A stretch of DNA of 64,000 nt from NCBI RefSeq assembly GCF_028617075.1, contig NZ_JAQKGV010000003.1, positions 62,001-126,000 of the forward strand, read 5' to 3'. Shown here piece by piece: positions 1 through 9,142 of this stretch. The stretch is from Rubrobacter calidifluminis. GTDB lineage: Bacteria; Actinomycetota; Rubrobacteria; Rubrobacterales; Rubrobacteraceae. Made by a program: the position numbers and the translations under genes. Every line of letters starts with the position of its first letter. Position 1 is the stretch's first letter. The notes beneath the pieces are model-generated. The model made no database searches. It was not told the origin of the DNA and saw only the letters and a list, made by a program, of their open reading frames with translations.

Positions 1-2449
1 CGTCCCACCAGACGTACTTCTTACGCTCCGACCAGGGTCTGCCCTCGGGGTCGGCCGAGGCACGGTTGTAGATGATCCTGCGGTTCATCGGCCACGCCCA
101 CGCCCACTCGGGGGCGACGTAGCTCTCCTGCTCCCAGTAGGGCTTCTTGCGCGCGGCCTGGTTCACCTCGTCGGCGTAGACGCCGGCGTAGATCCAGCAG
201 CCGCACGCGGTCGAGCCGTCGTCCTTGAGCGGCAGGTAGCCCGGCAGGGCGTCCCCGTTCTCGTCCCAGCCGCCGATCTCGCGCAGCACGGCCTCCGCGT
301 CGGGCTCCTCGTGCGGCCCTTTGGTCGGGTAGTCCCAGGTGAGGTCGAGCACCGGGCGGTCTTTGGGGTCGTCGGAGCCGGCGAGCTTCTCGCGGATCTT
401 CCGGCCGAGATGGTACATGAACCACAGCTCCGAGCGGCAGTCGCCCTCGGGATCGACGGCCTTGAAGCGCCACTGCAGAAGGCGCTGGGTGTTGGTGAAG
501 GTCCCCTCCTTCTCGGTGTGGGCCGCCGCCGGCAGGAAGAAGACCTCGGTCTTTATCTCCTCGGTCTTGAGCTCCCCGGTCTCGAGCTCGGGGGCGTCGT
601 ACCAGAAGGAGGCCGTCTCGACCTCGGTCATGTCGCGCACGACGAGCCAGTCGAGGTTCGCGAGCGCCAGCCGCTGCAGCTTGCCGTTGGCCGCACCTAC
701 GGCCGGGTTCTCGCCCATCACGAAGAAGCCCTTGCACCAGCCGTCGATCATGCCCATGAGCGCCGGGTAGATCGAGTGATCCCCCGTGAGGCGCGGCAGA
801 TAATCGAAGCAGAAGTCGTTCTCGGCCGTCGCGGCGTCGCCCCAGTAGGCCTTGAGCAGGCTCACCATGTAGGCGCGCATGTTCCCCCAGTAGCCGCTCT
901 TTGCGGCGTTGCGCTCGACGTAGGTGTCGAGGTCCTGGTGCGCGTGGGCGTGGGGCATCGGCAGGTAGCCGGGGAGGATGTTGTAGAGGGTGGGGATGTC
1001 GGTCGAGCCCTGTATGGAGGCGTGCCCCCGCAGGGCCAGTATCCCCCCGCCCGGACGCCCGATGTTGCCGAGGAGCAGCTGGATGATCGAGGCCGCCCGG
1101 ATGTTCTGCACCCCGTGGGTGTGCTGGGTCCAGCCGACCGCGTAGCAGAACGCCGAGGTCCTCTCGCGCCCGGAGTTCTCGCAGAGGGTCTCGGCGACCT
1201 CCAGGAATCGCTCCTTCGGGCAGCCGCAGATCTCCTCGACCTTCTCCGGGGTGTAGCGGCTGAAGTGTTTCTTCAGGATCTGGAAGACGCAGCGGGGATG
1301 TTCGAGCGTGGGATCCAGCTCCGGCGGCTCCCCCTCGACCCCCAGCTCTCCGGCCTGCGCGTAGTGCGCCTGCTCGCCGGTCACCCCGCCCTGCTCGCGC
1401 TGACCGGCGGCGCCGTGCACGGTAGTTCTGGCGTACTGCCAGGTCTCGGTGTCGTAGGCGCCCTTCTCGGGGTCCCATCCGGAGAAGAGCCCGTCGAGGT
1501 CTTCGGTGTCGGCGAACTCTTCGTTCACGATCACCGGCGCGTTGGTGTAGTGGACGACGTAGTCCCTGAAGTAGCGCTCGTTCTCGAGGATGTAGTTGAT
1601 GATCCCGCCGAGGAACGCGATGTCGGTGCCGGCACGGATGGGGACGTGCAGGTCGGCGACCGCGCTCGTACGGGTGAAGCGGGGGTCGACGTGCATTATC
1701 TTCGCACCCCGCAGCTTGGCCTCCATCACCCACTGGAAGCCCACGGGGTGGTTCTCGGCCATGTTGGACCCCATGATCAGGATGGAGTCCGCGTTGGCGA
1801 GGTCCTGCTGAAAGGTGGTCGCCCCGCCCCTACCAAACGAGGTCCCGAGACCCGGGACCGTGGAGGAGTGTCATATGCGGGCCTGGTTCTCGATCTGTAT
1901 GGCGCCGAGCGCGGTGAAGAGCTTCTTTATCAGGTAGTTCTCTTCGTTGTCCAGCGTCGCCCCGCCGAGGTGGGCGAACCCCAGCGTGCGGTGCAGGGGG
2001 CGGCCTTCCTCGTCGGTATCTTCCCAGGTCTCCTCGCGGGTCTTTATGACCCGGTCGGCGATCATGTCCATCGCCGTATCGAGGTCGAGCTCTTCCCACT
2101 CTGTGCCGTAGGGCCTGCGGTACTTGACCTTGTACTCGCGCGTTGGGCTCTGCACGAGGCTGCGCGAGGCAGAACCCTTCGGGCAGAGCCTGCCGCGGGA
2201 GATGGGGCTCGCCGGGTCACCCTCGATCTGGGTTATCTTCCCGTCCCTGACGAAGACGCGCTGCCCGCAGCCGACCGCGCAGTACGGACAGACCGACTGG
2301 ACAACCCGGTCCGCCGTCCGCGTGCGCGGCTCGAGGTCCCGCTGGCGCCGGGACTGCGCCGCCGGCCCGAGCCCCCACCTGTCCGCACTCTTCGCCTGCC
2401 GGAGCACGGACCACTCCGGGATGAAGCTGCGTATGCCCAAAGGTTTCAT
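1..2449 (-). CDS. fdhA: Formate dehydrogenase alpha subunit, selenocysteine-containing (C-terminus beyond window)
   Basis: Molybdopterin oxidoreductase that oxidises formate to CO2. The N-terminus carries a 4Fe-4S binding set C54, C57, C61 and C89. Reading from 2449, an in-frame TGA lies at 1873-1871 (codon 193) in the context NQARI-U-HSST, exactly where FdhF/FdnG-type enzymes place the molybdenum-ligating selenocysteine. The frame stays open after the TGA to the window edge, with typical family sequence (SILIMGSNMAENHPVG). 816 codons are visible of about 1,000 expected. Start: the ATG at 2449 touches its GGAGG, so the TTG three codons later, 8 nt from AAGGAGG, is an alternative. No twin-arginine motif is visible near the N-terminus, which suggests a cytoplasmic enzyme. 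Sec assignment is very likely; the physiological partner subunits are outside the window. Confidence 0.93.
1841..1873 (-). promoter_or_regulatory. Selenocysteine UGA codon and SECIS hairpin of fdhA
   Basis: On the minus strand the UGA (1873-1871) is followed by 11 nt and then GGTCCCGGGTCTCGGGACC, a perfect 7-bp stem (GGTCCCG/CGGGACC) capped by the loop GGTCT. The GGUCU loop and the 11-nt spacing are those of the E. coli fdhF SECIS bound by SelB. This implies that selA, selB, selC and selD exist elsewhere in the genome. Confidence 0.92.
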
Positions 2450-2561
2450 CCTCCTTCTCTCGAAAGAGCCCGCTCCTACACCGGAGCCCGGGCACCTCCG
2501 CCCTCTCTTCCGACTCCACTTTCATTCTAAGCGCAGAGATCCATCAGGCAAAGTTTTCTCC

Positions 2562-2999
2562 CTACCGTGGGCTCAGCAGGGCCAGGCCGGTCTCGGGGTC
2601 CGTCCGGCGCCTGAGGTGCTCCGGAGACTCGATGACGGTGACCTCCAGGATCGGCCTCGCGTACCCCCGGATGAGGTGTCCCCCGCGGGTCGATCCGTCC
2701 CGCCGCCCGACGACCGCGTGGGCGTGCAGGTTGGGCTCCTCTCCGGAGAGCGCGATGTCCCCCACGAGCGAGAGCACCTCGACCTGCTCTTCGACCGGGA
2801 TCTCCTCATATTCCTTCCTCTCCACGTCGAAGTAGCCCAAAGTGGCCCGTGAGAAGGCCCCTATCGCGGTGAGGCTCGCCGCGTCGAGCCGGTTCTCCTT
2901 CGCGAAGTCCGTGATCCCCTCGACGACCTCCTCGCCCGGCTCGAAGGCGAGGACGAAGGTCCTCTGCCCTCGCTGTTCGTGCACCTGTCTCGCCTTCAT
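2562..2999 (-). CDS. PPC-domain (DUF296) DNA-binding-type protein
   Basis: A 145-residue single-domain protein of the plant-and-prokaryote-conserved (PPC/DUF296) family. It has the conserved LHAHAVVG segment (residues 91-98, with H92 and H94 as likely metal ligands) and GGHL at 106-109. Bacterial members are small trimeric proteins with unclear roles, often annotated as DNA-binding. It begins one base before the stop codon of the FAD/Fe-S dehydrogenase gene, so it is probably the last gene of the operon that starts at 12022. Family assignment is firm; function is unknown. Confidence 0.85.
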   Translation of the reverse strand: MKARQVHEQRGQRTFVLAFEPGEEVVEGITDFAKENRLDAASLTAIGAFSRATLGYFDVERKEYEEIPVEEQVEVLSLVGDIALSGEEPNLHAHAVVGRRDGSTRGGHLIRGYARPILEVTVIESPEHLRRRTDPETGLALLSPR

Positions 3000-5900
3000 C
3001 TACGCCCTCCTCCTCAGACCCCAGGCTATCGCGGCCGCAGCGGCGATCCCCCCGGCCGCGGCGAGCGCCTTCGGGTTCGCGCCCCCTCCGTCGAGCACCA
3101 CGTCCGGGTAGCCCCTCTCCGGGTAGGTTCCCCGCGGCGGACCCTCCTCGCCATGATCGAGGGCCATCTTTATGACCTGCGCGAGGTGCAGCGGCCGACG
3201 GTCGGTCCCCTGCTCGACCTGCGTCTTGCAGGAGAAGCCGTCGGCGATGAGCAGCGTCTCGCCCCCGGCCTCGCGGACGGCCGGAAGGAGCCTCCTCTCC
3301 CCGATCTGCATCGAGATGTCGTAGTGGTCGCGCTCGAAGCCGAAGGACCCCGCGAGCCCGCAGCAGCCGGAGTCGAGAACCTCGTAGTCGAGCCCCAGCC
3401 TCTCCATCAGCTCCACGTCGGCCTGGGTCCCGATCACCGCCTCCCCCTGGCAGTGGCTGTGGAAGAGCGCCTTGCGGCCGAGCCTCGGCGGGACGTAGTC
3501 CTCCTCGACGAGGAACTCGCTCAGCGTGCGGGTATTCTTGACCAGGCGGTTCGCGTCCTCGTCGTGGGGCATCATGTTCGGCAGCTCGTCGCGGAAGGCC
3601 GCGGCGCAGCTCGGCTCCACGACGACCACCTTGATCCCCTCCCGCACGTACGGGGCGAGGGTGTCGACCAGCCGCCGCAGGAACGTCTTGGCCGTATCGA
3701 GCATCCCGTAGTCGTAGAGCGGCCGGCCGCAGCAGAGCGCCTCCTGCGGCACGAGCACCCGGTATCCGGCATGCTCCAGCACCTCCACCGAGGCCTTCAT
3801 CGTCTCAGGGTGCAAAAAGTTGTTGAACGTGTCGGGGAAGAGCACCACGGGCGGCCCGTCGGGGTGGCGCGGCGTGCGCTCCCTCATCCAGTCCTTGAAG
3901 GTCCGGGTCGCGAAGGGGGGCATCTCGCGCTCGGCGGCGATCCCGCCGAGCCTCTTGACGAGGGCGCTTATCCCTGGGGTCTGGGTTACGAAATTGGCCA
4001 GGCGCGGGGCGTACTGCGCGATGCGCGCGTGGAGCATGATGAGCCCCATCGTGTAGGCGTACGCCGGGCGCAGACGCCCCTTGTAGTAGCGGGCGAGAAA
4101 CTCCGCCTTGTAGGTCGCCATATCCACGTTGACCGGGCAGTCCCCCTTGCACCCCTTGCACGAGAGGCACAGATCCAGCGCGTCGAAGACCTCCCTGCTC
4201 TTGAAGCCGTCGGTGATCGGCCCCTTCCCCCGCAGCATCTCGTGCAGCAGCCGCGCCCGCCCGCGGGTGGAGTGCTCCTCCTCCCTGGTGACCATGTAGG
4301 AGGGACACATAGTACCCGTCTCTATGTCACGGCACTTGCCCACCCCGACGCAGCGCATCGTCGCGTGGGCGAACGAACCGCCGTCCTCGGGGTAGGAGAA
4401 GTAGAGGTGGTCCGGGTTGTAGGGGTTGTAGTCGGTGCCGTGGCGGAGGTTGCTGGTTATCGGGTAGGCGTCTATGACCTTCCCCGGGTTCATCTTCCAG
4501 TCCGGGTCCCAGATCCGCTTGTACTCCCGGAAGGCCTCCATCAGTTCCTCGCCGTACATCTTCGGCAGCAGCTCGGCGCGTGCCTGACCGTCGCCGTGCT
4601 CGCCGGAGAGCGAGCCGCCGTAGGAGACGACGAGGTCCGCCGCCTCGTCCAGAAAAGCCCGCCACTTCCTGATCCCCCCGGCGGTCTTGAGGTCGAAGTT
4701 GATCCGGCAGTGGATACACCCGTCGCCGAAGTGCCCGTAGAGGGCGGTTCTGTAGTCGTATCTGTCCAGAAGGGCCCGGAAGTCGCGCAGGTAGTCGCCC
4801 ATCCTCTCGGGTGGGACCGCCGCGTCCTCCCAGCCCTCCCAGTAATCACCCGAGCCGGGCACGTAGGCGGTGGCCCCGAGCCCGTCCTCCCGGATACCCC
4901 AGACCTCCTGCGCCTCGGTGGGGTCCGCGAAGACCTTCATCTCCGGCGGGTTATCGGAGCGGCGGATGGCCTCCATCGCCCGGCGGGCCTTCTCCTGGCT
5001 CTCCTCGGGGCTCTCACCGCCGAACTCCGCGAGGAGCCACCCGCCCCCCTCGGGTAGCAGCTTGAGGTCCTCGTGGTGCATGTTCTGCAGCTTCATGTCC
5101 TCGATGAGGGCATCGTCTATCGCCTCGAGCCCGATCGGCCCCTGCTCCATCACCTCCGGCACGTGGTCCCCGGCGTCGAAGATCGTGGGGTATCCGAGAA
5201 CGAGCAGCGTCCGCGCGGGCGGGCTGTGCACCAGGCGCACCTTCGCCCGGAGGATCGTAACCAGCGTCCCCTCGCTCCCGACCACCGCCCGCGCGGTGTT
5301 GAAGCCCTTCTCGGGCAAAAGCTCGTCCAGGTTGTACCCCGAGACCCGGCGTGGGATCTGCGGATAGCGCTCCCGGATCAGTCCAGCGTAGCGGTCGCGA
5401 AGGTCTCTCAGCTTCTGGTAGATCTCACCCTTCCTGCCGCCCTCGCGGATCACCCGCTCGAACTCCCCGTCGCTGGTCTCGCCGAGGGTCATCCTGGTGC
5501 CGTCGTAGAGGACGACGTCGAGCTCGTAGACGTTGTCCGAGGTCCTCCCGGCCATCACCGAGTGCACCCCGCAGGAGTTGTTGCCGATCATGCCGCCGAA
5601 GGTCGCCCACTGGTGGGTGGAAGTATCCGGGGCGAAGAACATGTCGTAGCGCTGCTGGGTCATCTCCGAGAGCTGGTCGCGGACCACCCCCGGCTGCACC
5701 CAGGCGCACCCCTCGTCGGGGTTGACCTCGAGTATCTCGCGCATGTACTTGGAGGTGTCCAGGACCACGGCGGCGTTGGTCGTCTCGCCGGAGAGGCTGG
5801 TGCCGCAGCCTCTCGGCAGGACCGGAGCGCCGTGGCGGTGGCAGACCCTGACCGCCTCGATGACGTCCTCCTCGTCGAGCGGCAGCACCACCCCGAAGGG

Positions 5901-6071
5901 GACCTGCCGGTAGTTGGAGGAGTCGTGGGCGTAGGCGGCGCGGGTGCCGGCGTCGAAGCGCACCTCGCCCCGCACCCGCTCGCGCAGCTCGGCCTGTAGC
6001 GCCAGCGTGTTCAGGTTGAGGCGCTGACGCTGACTCAGGCGCCTGTAACCTTCTCTCGTGGTCTCGGTCAT
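3000..6071 (-). CDS. FAD-binding / Fe-S fused dehydrogenase, YdiJ-like (D-2-hydroxyacid type)
   Basis: A 1023-residue fusion of a GlcD-type FAD-binding oxidase and a GlpC-type Fe-S protein. The N-terminal third has the FAD PP-loop PRGCGTSLSGE (about residue 87). The middle has two ferredoxin-like cysteine sets, around CVGVGKC and CLSCKGCKGDCP. The C-terminal part has two CCG motifs (CCGRPL, CCGLAGSF). Length and order match E. coli YdiJ, a D-2-hydroxyglutarate dehydrogenase; the substrate here is not determined by sequence. The last ~25 residues form a hydrophobic alanine-rich helix ending in RRR, suggesting membrane attachment. The ATG overlaps the stop of the GMC gene by one base (TGATG) and follows AGGAGGAGG, indicating translational coupling. 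Confidence 0.88.
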   Translation of the reverse strand: MTETTREGYRRLSQRQRLNLNTLALQAELRERVRGEVRFDAGTRAAYAHDSSNYRQVPFGVVLPLDEEDVIEAVRVCHRHGAPVLPRGCGTSLSGETTNAAVVLDTSKYMREILEVNPDEGCAWVQPGVVRDQLSEMTQQRYDMFFAPDTSTHQWATFGGMIGNNSCGVHSVMAGRTSDNVYELDVVLYDGTRMTLGETSDGEFERVIREGGRKGEIYQKLRDLRDRYAGLIRERYPQIPRRVSGYNLDELLPEKGFNTARAVVGSEGTLVTILRAKVRLVHSPPARTLLVLGYPTIFDAGDHVPEVMEQGPIGLEAIDDALIEDMKLQNMHHEDLKLLPEGGGWLLAEFGGESPEESQEKARRAMEAIRRSDNPPEMKVFADPTEAQEVWGIREDGLGATAYVPGSGDYWEGWEDAAVPPERMGDYLRDFRALLDRYDYRTALYGHFGDGCIHCRINFDLKTAGGIRKWRAFLDEAADLVVSYGGSLSGEHGDGQARAELLPKMYGEELMEAFREYKRIWDPDWKMNPGKVIDAYPITSNLRHGTDYNPYNPDHLYFSYPEDGGSFAHATMRCVGVGKCRDIETGTMCPSYMVTREEEHSTRGRARLLHEMLRGKGPITDGFKSREVFDALDLCLSCKGCKGDCPVNVDMATYKAEFLARYYKGRLRPAYAYTMGLIMLHARIAQYAPRLANFVTQTPGISALVKRLGGIAAEREMPPFATRTFKDWMRERTPRHPDGPPVVLFPDTFNNFLHPETMKASVEVLEHAGYRVLVPQEALCCGRPLYDYGMLDTAKTFLRRLVDTLAPYVREGIKVVVVEPSCAAAFRDELPNMMPHDEDANRLVKNTRTLSEFLVEEDYVPPRLGRKALFHSHCQGEAVIGTQADVELMERLGLDYEVLDSGCCGLAGSFGFERDHYDISMQIGERRLLPAVREAGGETLLIADGFSCKTQVEQGTDRRPLHLAQVIKMALDHGEEGPPRGTYPERGYPDVVLDGGGANPKALAAAGGIAAAAAIAWGLRRRA

Positions 6072-8608
6072 CAGCCTCCTCCTGCTACAGACGTACTCGC
6101 CGGCCGGGAAAGATCGACCTTCCTCCTTCTGAGCCTCTCGGCCAGCCGCGAGGAGAGCGCCATGATCGTGAGCGCGGGGTTGGCCGAACCCTGGGTCGGG
6201 CACGCGCTCCCGTCGGCGACGAGGAGATTCGGCACCCCCCAGACCCTGTGGTCGGAGTCCACCACGCTGTTCTCTGGTGAGGTGCCCATGCGGCAGCCGC
6301 CGATGAGGTGTGCGTAGCGGTCGATGGTGAGCACGTCCTGCGCCCCGGCGTACTCCCAGATGGCCTGCATCGTCCGCTTGGCGTATTCGATGTTCTTCTT
6401 GTCGTTCTCGCAGAGGGTGTGGTCGAAGCGGGCGACCGGCATCCCGTAAGGGTCTTTCTCGTCGGCGAGCGTGACCCGGTTCTCGGGCTGGGGCAGAAGT
6501 TCGCACAGCGCCCCGAGCACGCTCCAGTGGTTGTAGTCGCGCATGTACTCCCTGAGAGCGCCTCCCCAGTGGCCGTCTGCCAAGACGTGCTCGGACCATC
6601 CGATAGGCAGTGGTCCGACGGTCTGGATCGAGAACCCCCGCGCAAATCCTCTGCGCTCGTCGGTCTCGTAGAACTGTTCGGAGGAGATCTCAGGGGGCGG
6701 CGCCTTGTACATCCGCAATGTCTCGGAGAAGCGCCCAGCGACCTGCGGTGCGCCCTGGACCATCACGTAGCGCCCGACCTGGTCCTCGCCGTTGCCGATC
6801 CCGTTCGGGAACCGGCTCGAGGTGGAGTTGAGCAGCAGCCGGGGCGTCTCGATCGAGTATCCGGCCACGGCCACGGCCGAGGCGCGCTGGAAGCGCTCGC
6901 GGCCGTCCTTCACGTAGACGACGCCCGTGACCCGGCCCCGCCCGTCGGTCTCGATGCGGGTCGCCATGCTATCCGCCCTTATCTCGGCGCCGTGGGCTAT
7001 CGCGTCGGGAACGTGGGTGACGAGCGGGCTGGCCTTGGCGTTGACCTTGCACCCCTGCAGGCAGAACCCGCGGTAGATGCAGTGCGGCCGGTTGCCGAAG
7101 GTGCCGTTGGTGATTCCGACGGGCCCGACCCGCATCTCGATGCCGAACTTCTTCGCCCCCCGGACGGCGTACTCCGCCGCCCCGCCTATCGGGTGGGGGC
7201 CGAAGGTGTAGCGGTGCGGGTCGCCCCACGGCCAGTCCTGACCGGCGACCGGCAGCTCGGCCTCGACGATCTCGTAGTGCTTTCTGAGGTCCCAGTAGGA
7301 GATGGGCCAGTCGGCCCCGACCCCGTCGCGGGTATAGGTCTCGAAGTCCGAGGGGTGGAAGCGCGGGCAGTAGCCGGCGTAGTGGACCATCGAGCCGCCC
7401 ACCCCCCTCCCCGAGTTGTTCTTGCCCATCTCGACCGGATCCTCGCCGCCGATGATCCTCTTCTGGGTCCAGTAGATGTGCGAGGAGCCTTTCTCGTCGG
7501 AGACCCAGTCGCGGTCGGGATCCCAGAACGGACCGGCGTCGAGGACCACGATCTTCCACCCGGCCCGCGCGAGCCGCTGGGCGAGCACCCCGCCCCCGGC
7601 CCCGCACCCGACTATGAGGAGGTCGACCTCTTCATCATCCCGGTAGCGGCGCATCCTCTCCACCCCGGGTACCCCGCGCCGGTGTACGTCGAGCAGGTAG
7701 CGCGAGTCGTTGTCCTTCGGGCCTATGGCGCCCTTCAGGAGACGCCTGGCGTCGGCGAACCTCGCCTCCGCCGGGCGGTTTCTCTCGCGCGTCCTCTCGG
7801 CGATCTCCCTCGCCCGGCGCGCACCCTCGAGCAGCTCCCGGACGTGCCCGGGGACGGGACCTTCGCCGTCCCGACCATCCTCCTGCTCCCCGACGTAGGG
7901 GACCGGGTCGACGTCGGCGGCGGGCTCCCCCTCGTAGGGCTCCTTCTGCCCGGCGGAAAGCCGCATGTATCCGCGGGGGTAGGCCGGCCCGCCGTAGCCG
8001 ATCTCGTTCCACGCCCACGGGTGCGAGTAGAAGGCGGCGAGGACCGAGCGCATCACGACGTTCCAGGCACGCGGGATGCGGTCCCAAGGCTCTCCCGAGA
8101 GTTCGCCTTCCGCAAACGCAGAGCAGATCTCCTTTCTCACCTCCTCGGGCGCGGCGTGGAAGGGGCTTCCGCAGCGGGAGCGGGCCTCTTCGTCGAGCCC
8201 GGTCGCGACGAGATGCCAGGTGTCCCGGTCGTCGGGCATGTCGTAGAACTGGTAGCCGTCGAGCCCCTTCTCGTCGGCCTCGTAGAGCTTCTGGTCGACG
8301 AAGTTTATGAGCGGGATCTTGGGCTCCGAGTCCTGGGCGGTGACCGTGTCGCAGAAGGCGGAGAGGGTTGCGGCCTCCTCGAGCGAGAAGAACCGTATCT
8401 CCGGGACGTTCTCGACCCGATCCATCACGACCCTGCGGGTCACCTCGTCCCAATGTTCCTTCTGCTCGAGCACGTCGTAGTCCGGGTAGCGCCCGTGCAT
8501 CTGCGGCGTGATCCCGCGCCGCTGGCGCGGCAGGCGGTAGGGGTCCGCTGGCTCCCTGCCCTCCCTGCGGTTCGGCAGGTGGTCGGGATCTCTGAAGGAG
8601 TAGGCCAT
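6071..8608 (-). CDS. GMC oxidoreductase fused to gluconate 2-dehydrogenase subunit 3-like domain
   Basis: An 845-residue protein. Residues ~70-230 resemble gluconate 2-dehydrogenase subunit 3 (FSLEEAATLSAFCDTV, then a helical region). From ~330 it is a GMC-family FAD oxidoreductase with the dinucleotide-binding motif VGCGAGGGVLAQRLA and a C-terminal segment RYAHLIGGCRMGTSPENS typical of the family. In proteobacterial gluconate dehydrogenases these are separate subunits; here they are one chain. The expected activity is oxidation of a sugar, polyol or sugar acid, passing electrons to an acceptor. It lies 4 bp after the small membrane protein gene and overlaps the downstream dehydrogenase. The substrate is unknown. 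Confidence 0.87.
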   Translation of the reverse strand: MAYSFRDPDHLPNRREGREPADPYRLPRQRRGITPQMHGRYPDYDVLEQKEHWDEVTRRVVMDRVENVPEIRFFSLEEAATLSAFCDTVTAQDSEPKIPLINFVDQKLYEADEKGLDGYQFYDMPDDRDTWHLVATGLDEEARSRCGSPFHAAPEEVRKEICSAFAEGELSGEPWDRIPRAWNVVMRSVLAAFYSHPWAWNEIGYGGPAYPRGYMRLSAGQKEPYEGEPAADVDPVPYVGEQEDGRDGEGPVPGHVRELLEGARRAREIAERTRERNRPAEARFADARRLLKGAIGPKDNDSRYLLDVHRRGVPGVERMRRYRDDEEVDLLIVGCGAGGGVLAQRLARAGWKIVVLDAGPFWDPDRDWVSDEKGSSHIYWTQKRIIGGEDPVEMGKNNSGRGVGGSMVHYAGYCPRFHPSDFETYTRDGVGADWPISYWDLRKHYEIVEAELPVAGQDWPWGDPHRYTFGPHPIGGAAEYAVRGAKKFGIEMRVGPVGITNGTFGNRPHCIYRGFCLQGCKVNAKASPLVTHVPDAIAHGAEIRADSMATRIETDGRGRVTGVVYVKDGRERFQRASAVAVAGYSIETPRLLLNSTSSRFPNGIGNGEDQVGRYVMVQGAPQVAGRFSETLRMYKAPPPEISSEQFYETDERRGFARGFSIQTVGPLPIGWSEHVLADGHWGGALREYMRDYNHWSVLGALCELLPQPENRVTLADEKDPYGMPVARFDHTLCENDKKNIEYAKRTMQAIWEYAGAQDVLTIDRYAHLIGGCRMGTSPENSVVDSDHRVWGVPNLLVADGSACPTQGSANPALTIMALSSRLAERLRRRKVDLSRPASTSVAGGG

Positions 8609-8612
8609 ACCC

Positions 8613-9113
8613 CTACTTCTCCCGCCGCAGGAGCGCCGCCAGTATTCCCATCCCCCCGACCATCGAGAAGAGGAGCGGGGCCATCACCGGCGGGCCCATG
8701 ACGACGTTGTACGCCGCCTCGCTCCAGCCGCCGGGCTTGCGGGCGACCCCGCGGAAGTGGAAGTAGAGCCCGGAGAGCCCCGTGGCGACGTAGGCCGCCG
8801 AGGCTACGGGCAGCGCGGTCTTGGCAGCCCGCCTGGAGCGCACGCCGGCTATCCCCGCCACGACCACGGGCGGGGTCGCGATGATCGGGCTCCACATGAA
8901 CTTGTTGCCGAAGCTGCCGCGGTAGTGCTCGTAGTAGACCTCCGCGGCGACGACGAGCGCGCTGAAGGCGGTGAGCCCCGAGAGGGAGCGCTCGAAGCGT
9001 CCGTGCTCGACGTTGCGCACCATCCTGTCTATCAGGTGTTCTTCCTCGGGCGGAAGAAACCGCCCGCCGGGCACCTTCGTCTTCCGGGGGAGCATTCTCT
9101 CCAGGATCGTCAT
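8613..9113 (-). CDS. Small multi-spanning membrane protein of the oxidation operon
   Basis: A 166-residue protein with about four hydrophobic segments after a charged N-terminus (FLPPEEEHLIDRMV), and a conserved-looking loop with EVYYEHYRGSFGNKF. I do not recognise a characterised family. I chose the ATG at 9113 because AAAGGAG lies ~10 nt upstream; a GTG at 9146, overlapping the stop of the upstream gene as GTGA, would add 11 residues but lacks a ribosome site. Its place directly before the GMC fusion suggests a membrane anchor or electron-transfer partner, but that is inference from position only. Confidence 0.8.
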   Translation of the reverse strand: MTILERMLPRKTKVPGGRFLPPEEEHLIDRMVRNVEHGRFERSLSGLTAFSALVVAAEVYYEHYRGSFGNKFMWSPIIATPPVVVAGIAGVRSRRAAKTALPVASAAYVATGLSGLYFHFRGVARKPGGWSEAAYNVVMGPPVMAPLLFSMVGGMGILAALLRREK

Positions 9114-9142
9114 CGCCTCAGAACTCCTTTCGGATCTCTCGC

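Noticed and set aside
311-2530. A 739-codon open frame on the plus strand across the formate dehydrogenase gene, and similar long antisense frames at 2979-5057, 6308-8701 and 16141-17520
   Set aside because: They are antisense shadows caused by high GC and rare stop codons; the opposite-strand genes have clear family motifs and ribosome sites, while these frames show none.
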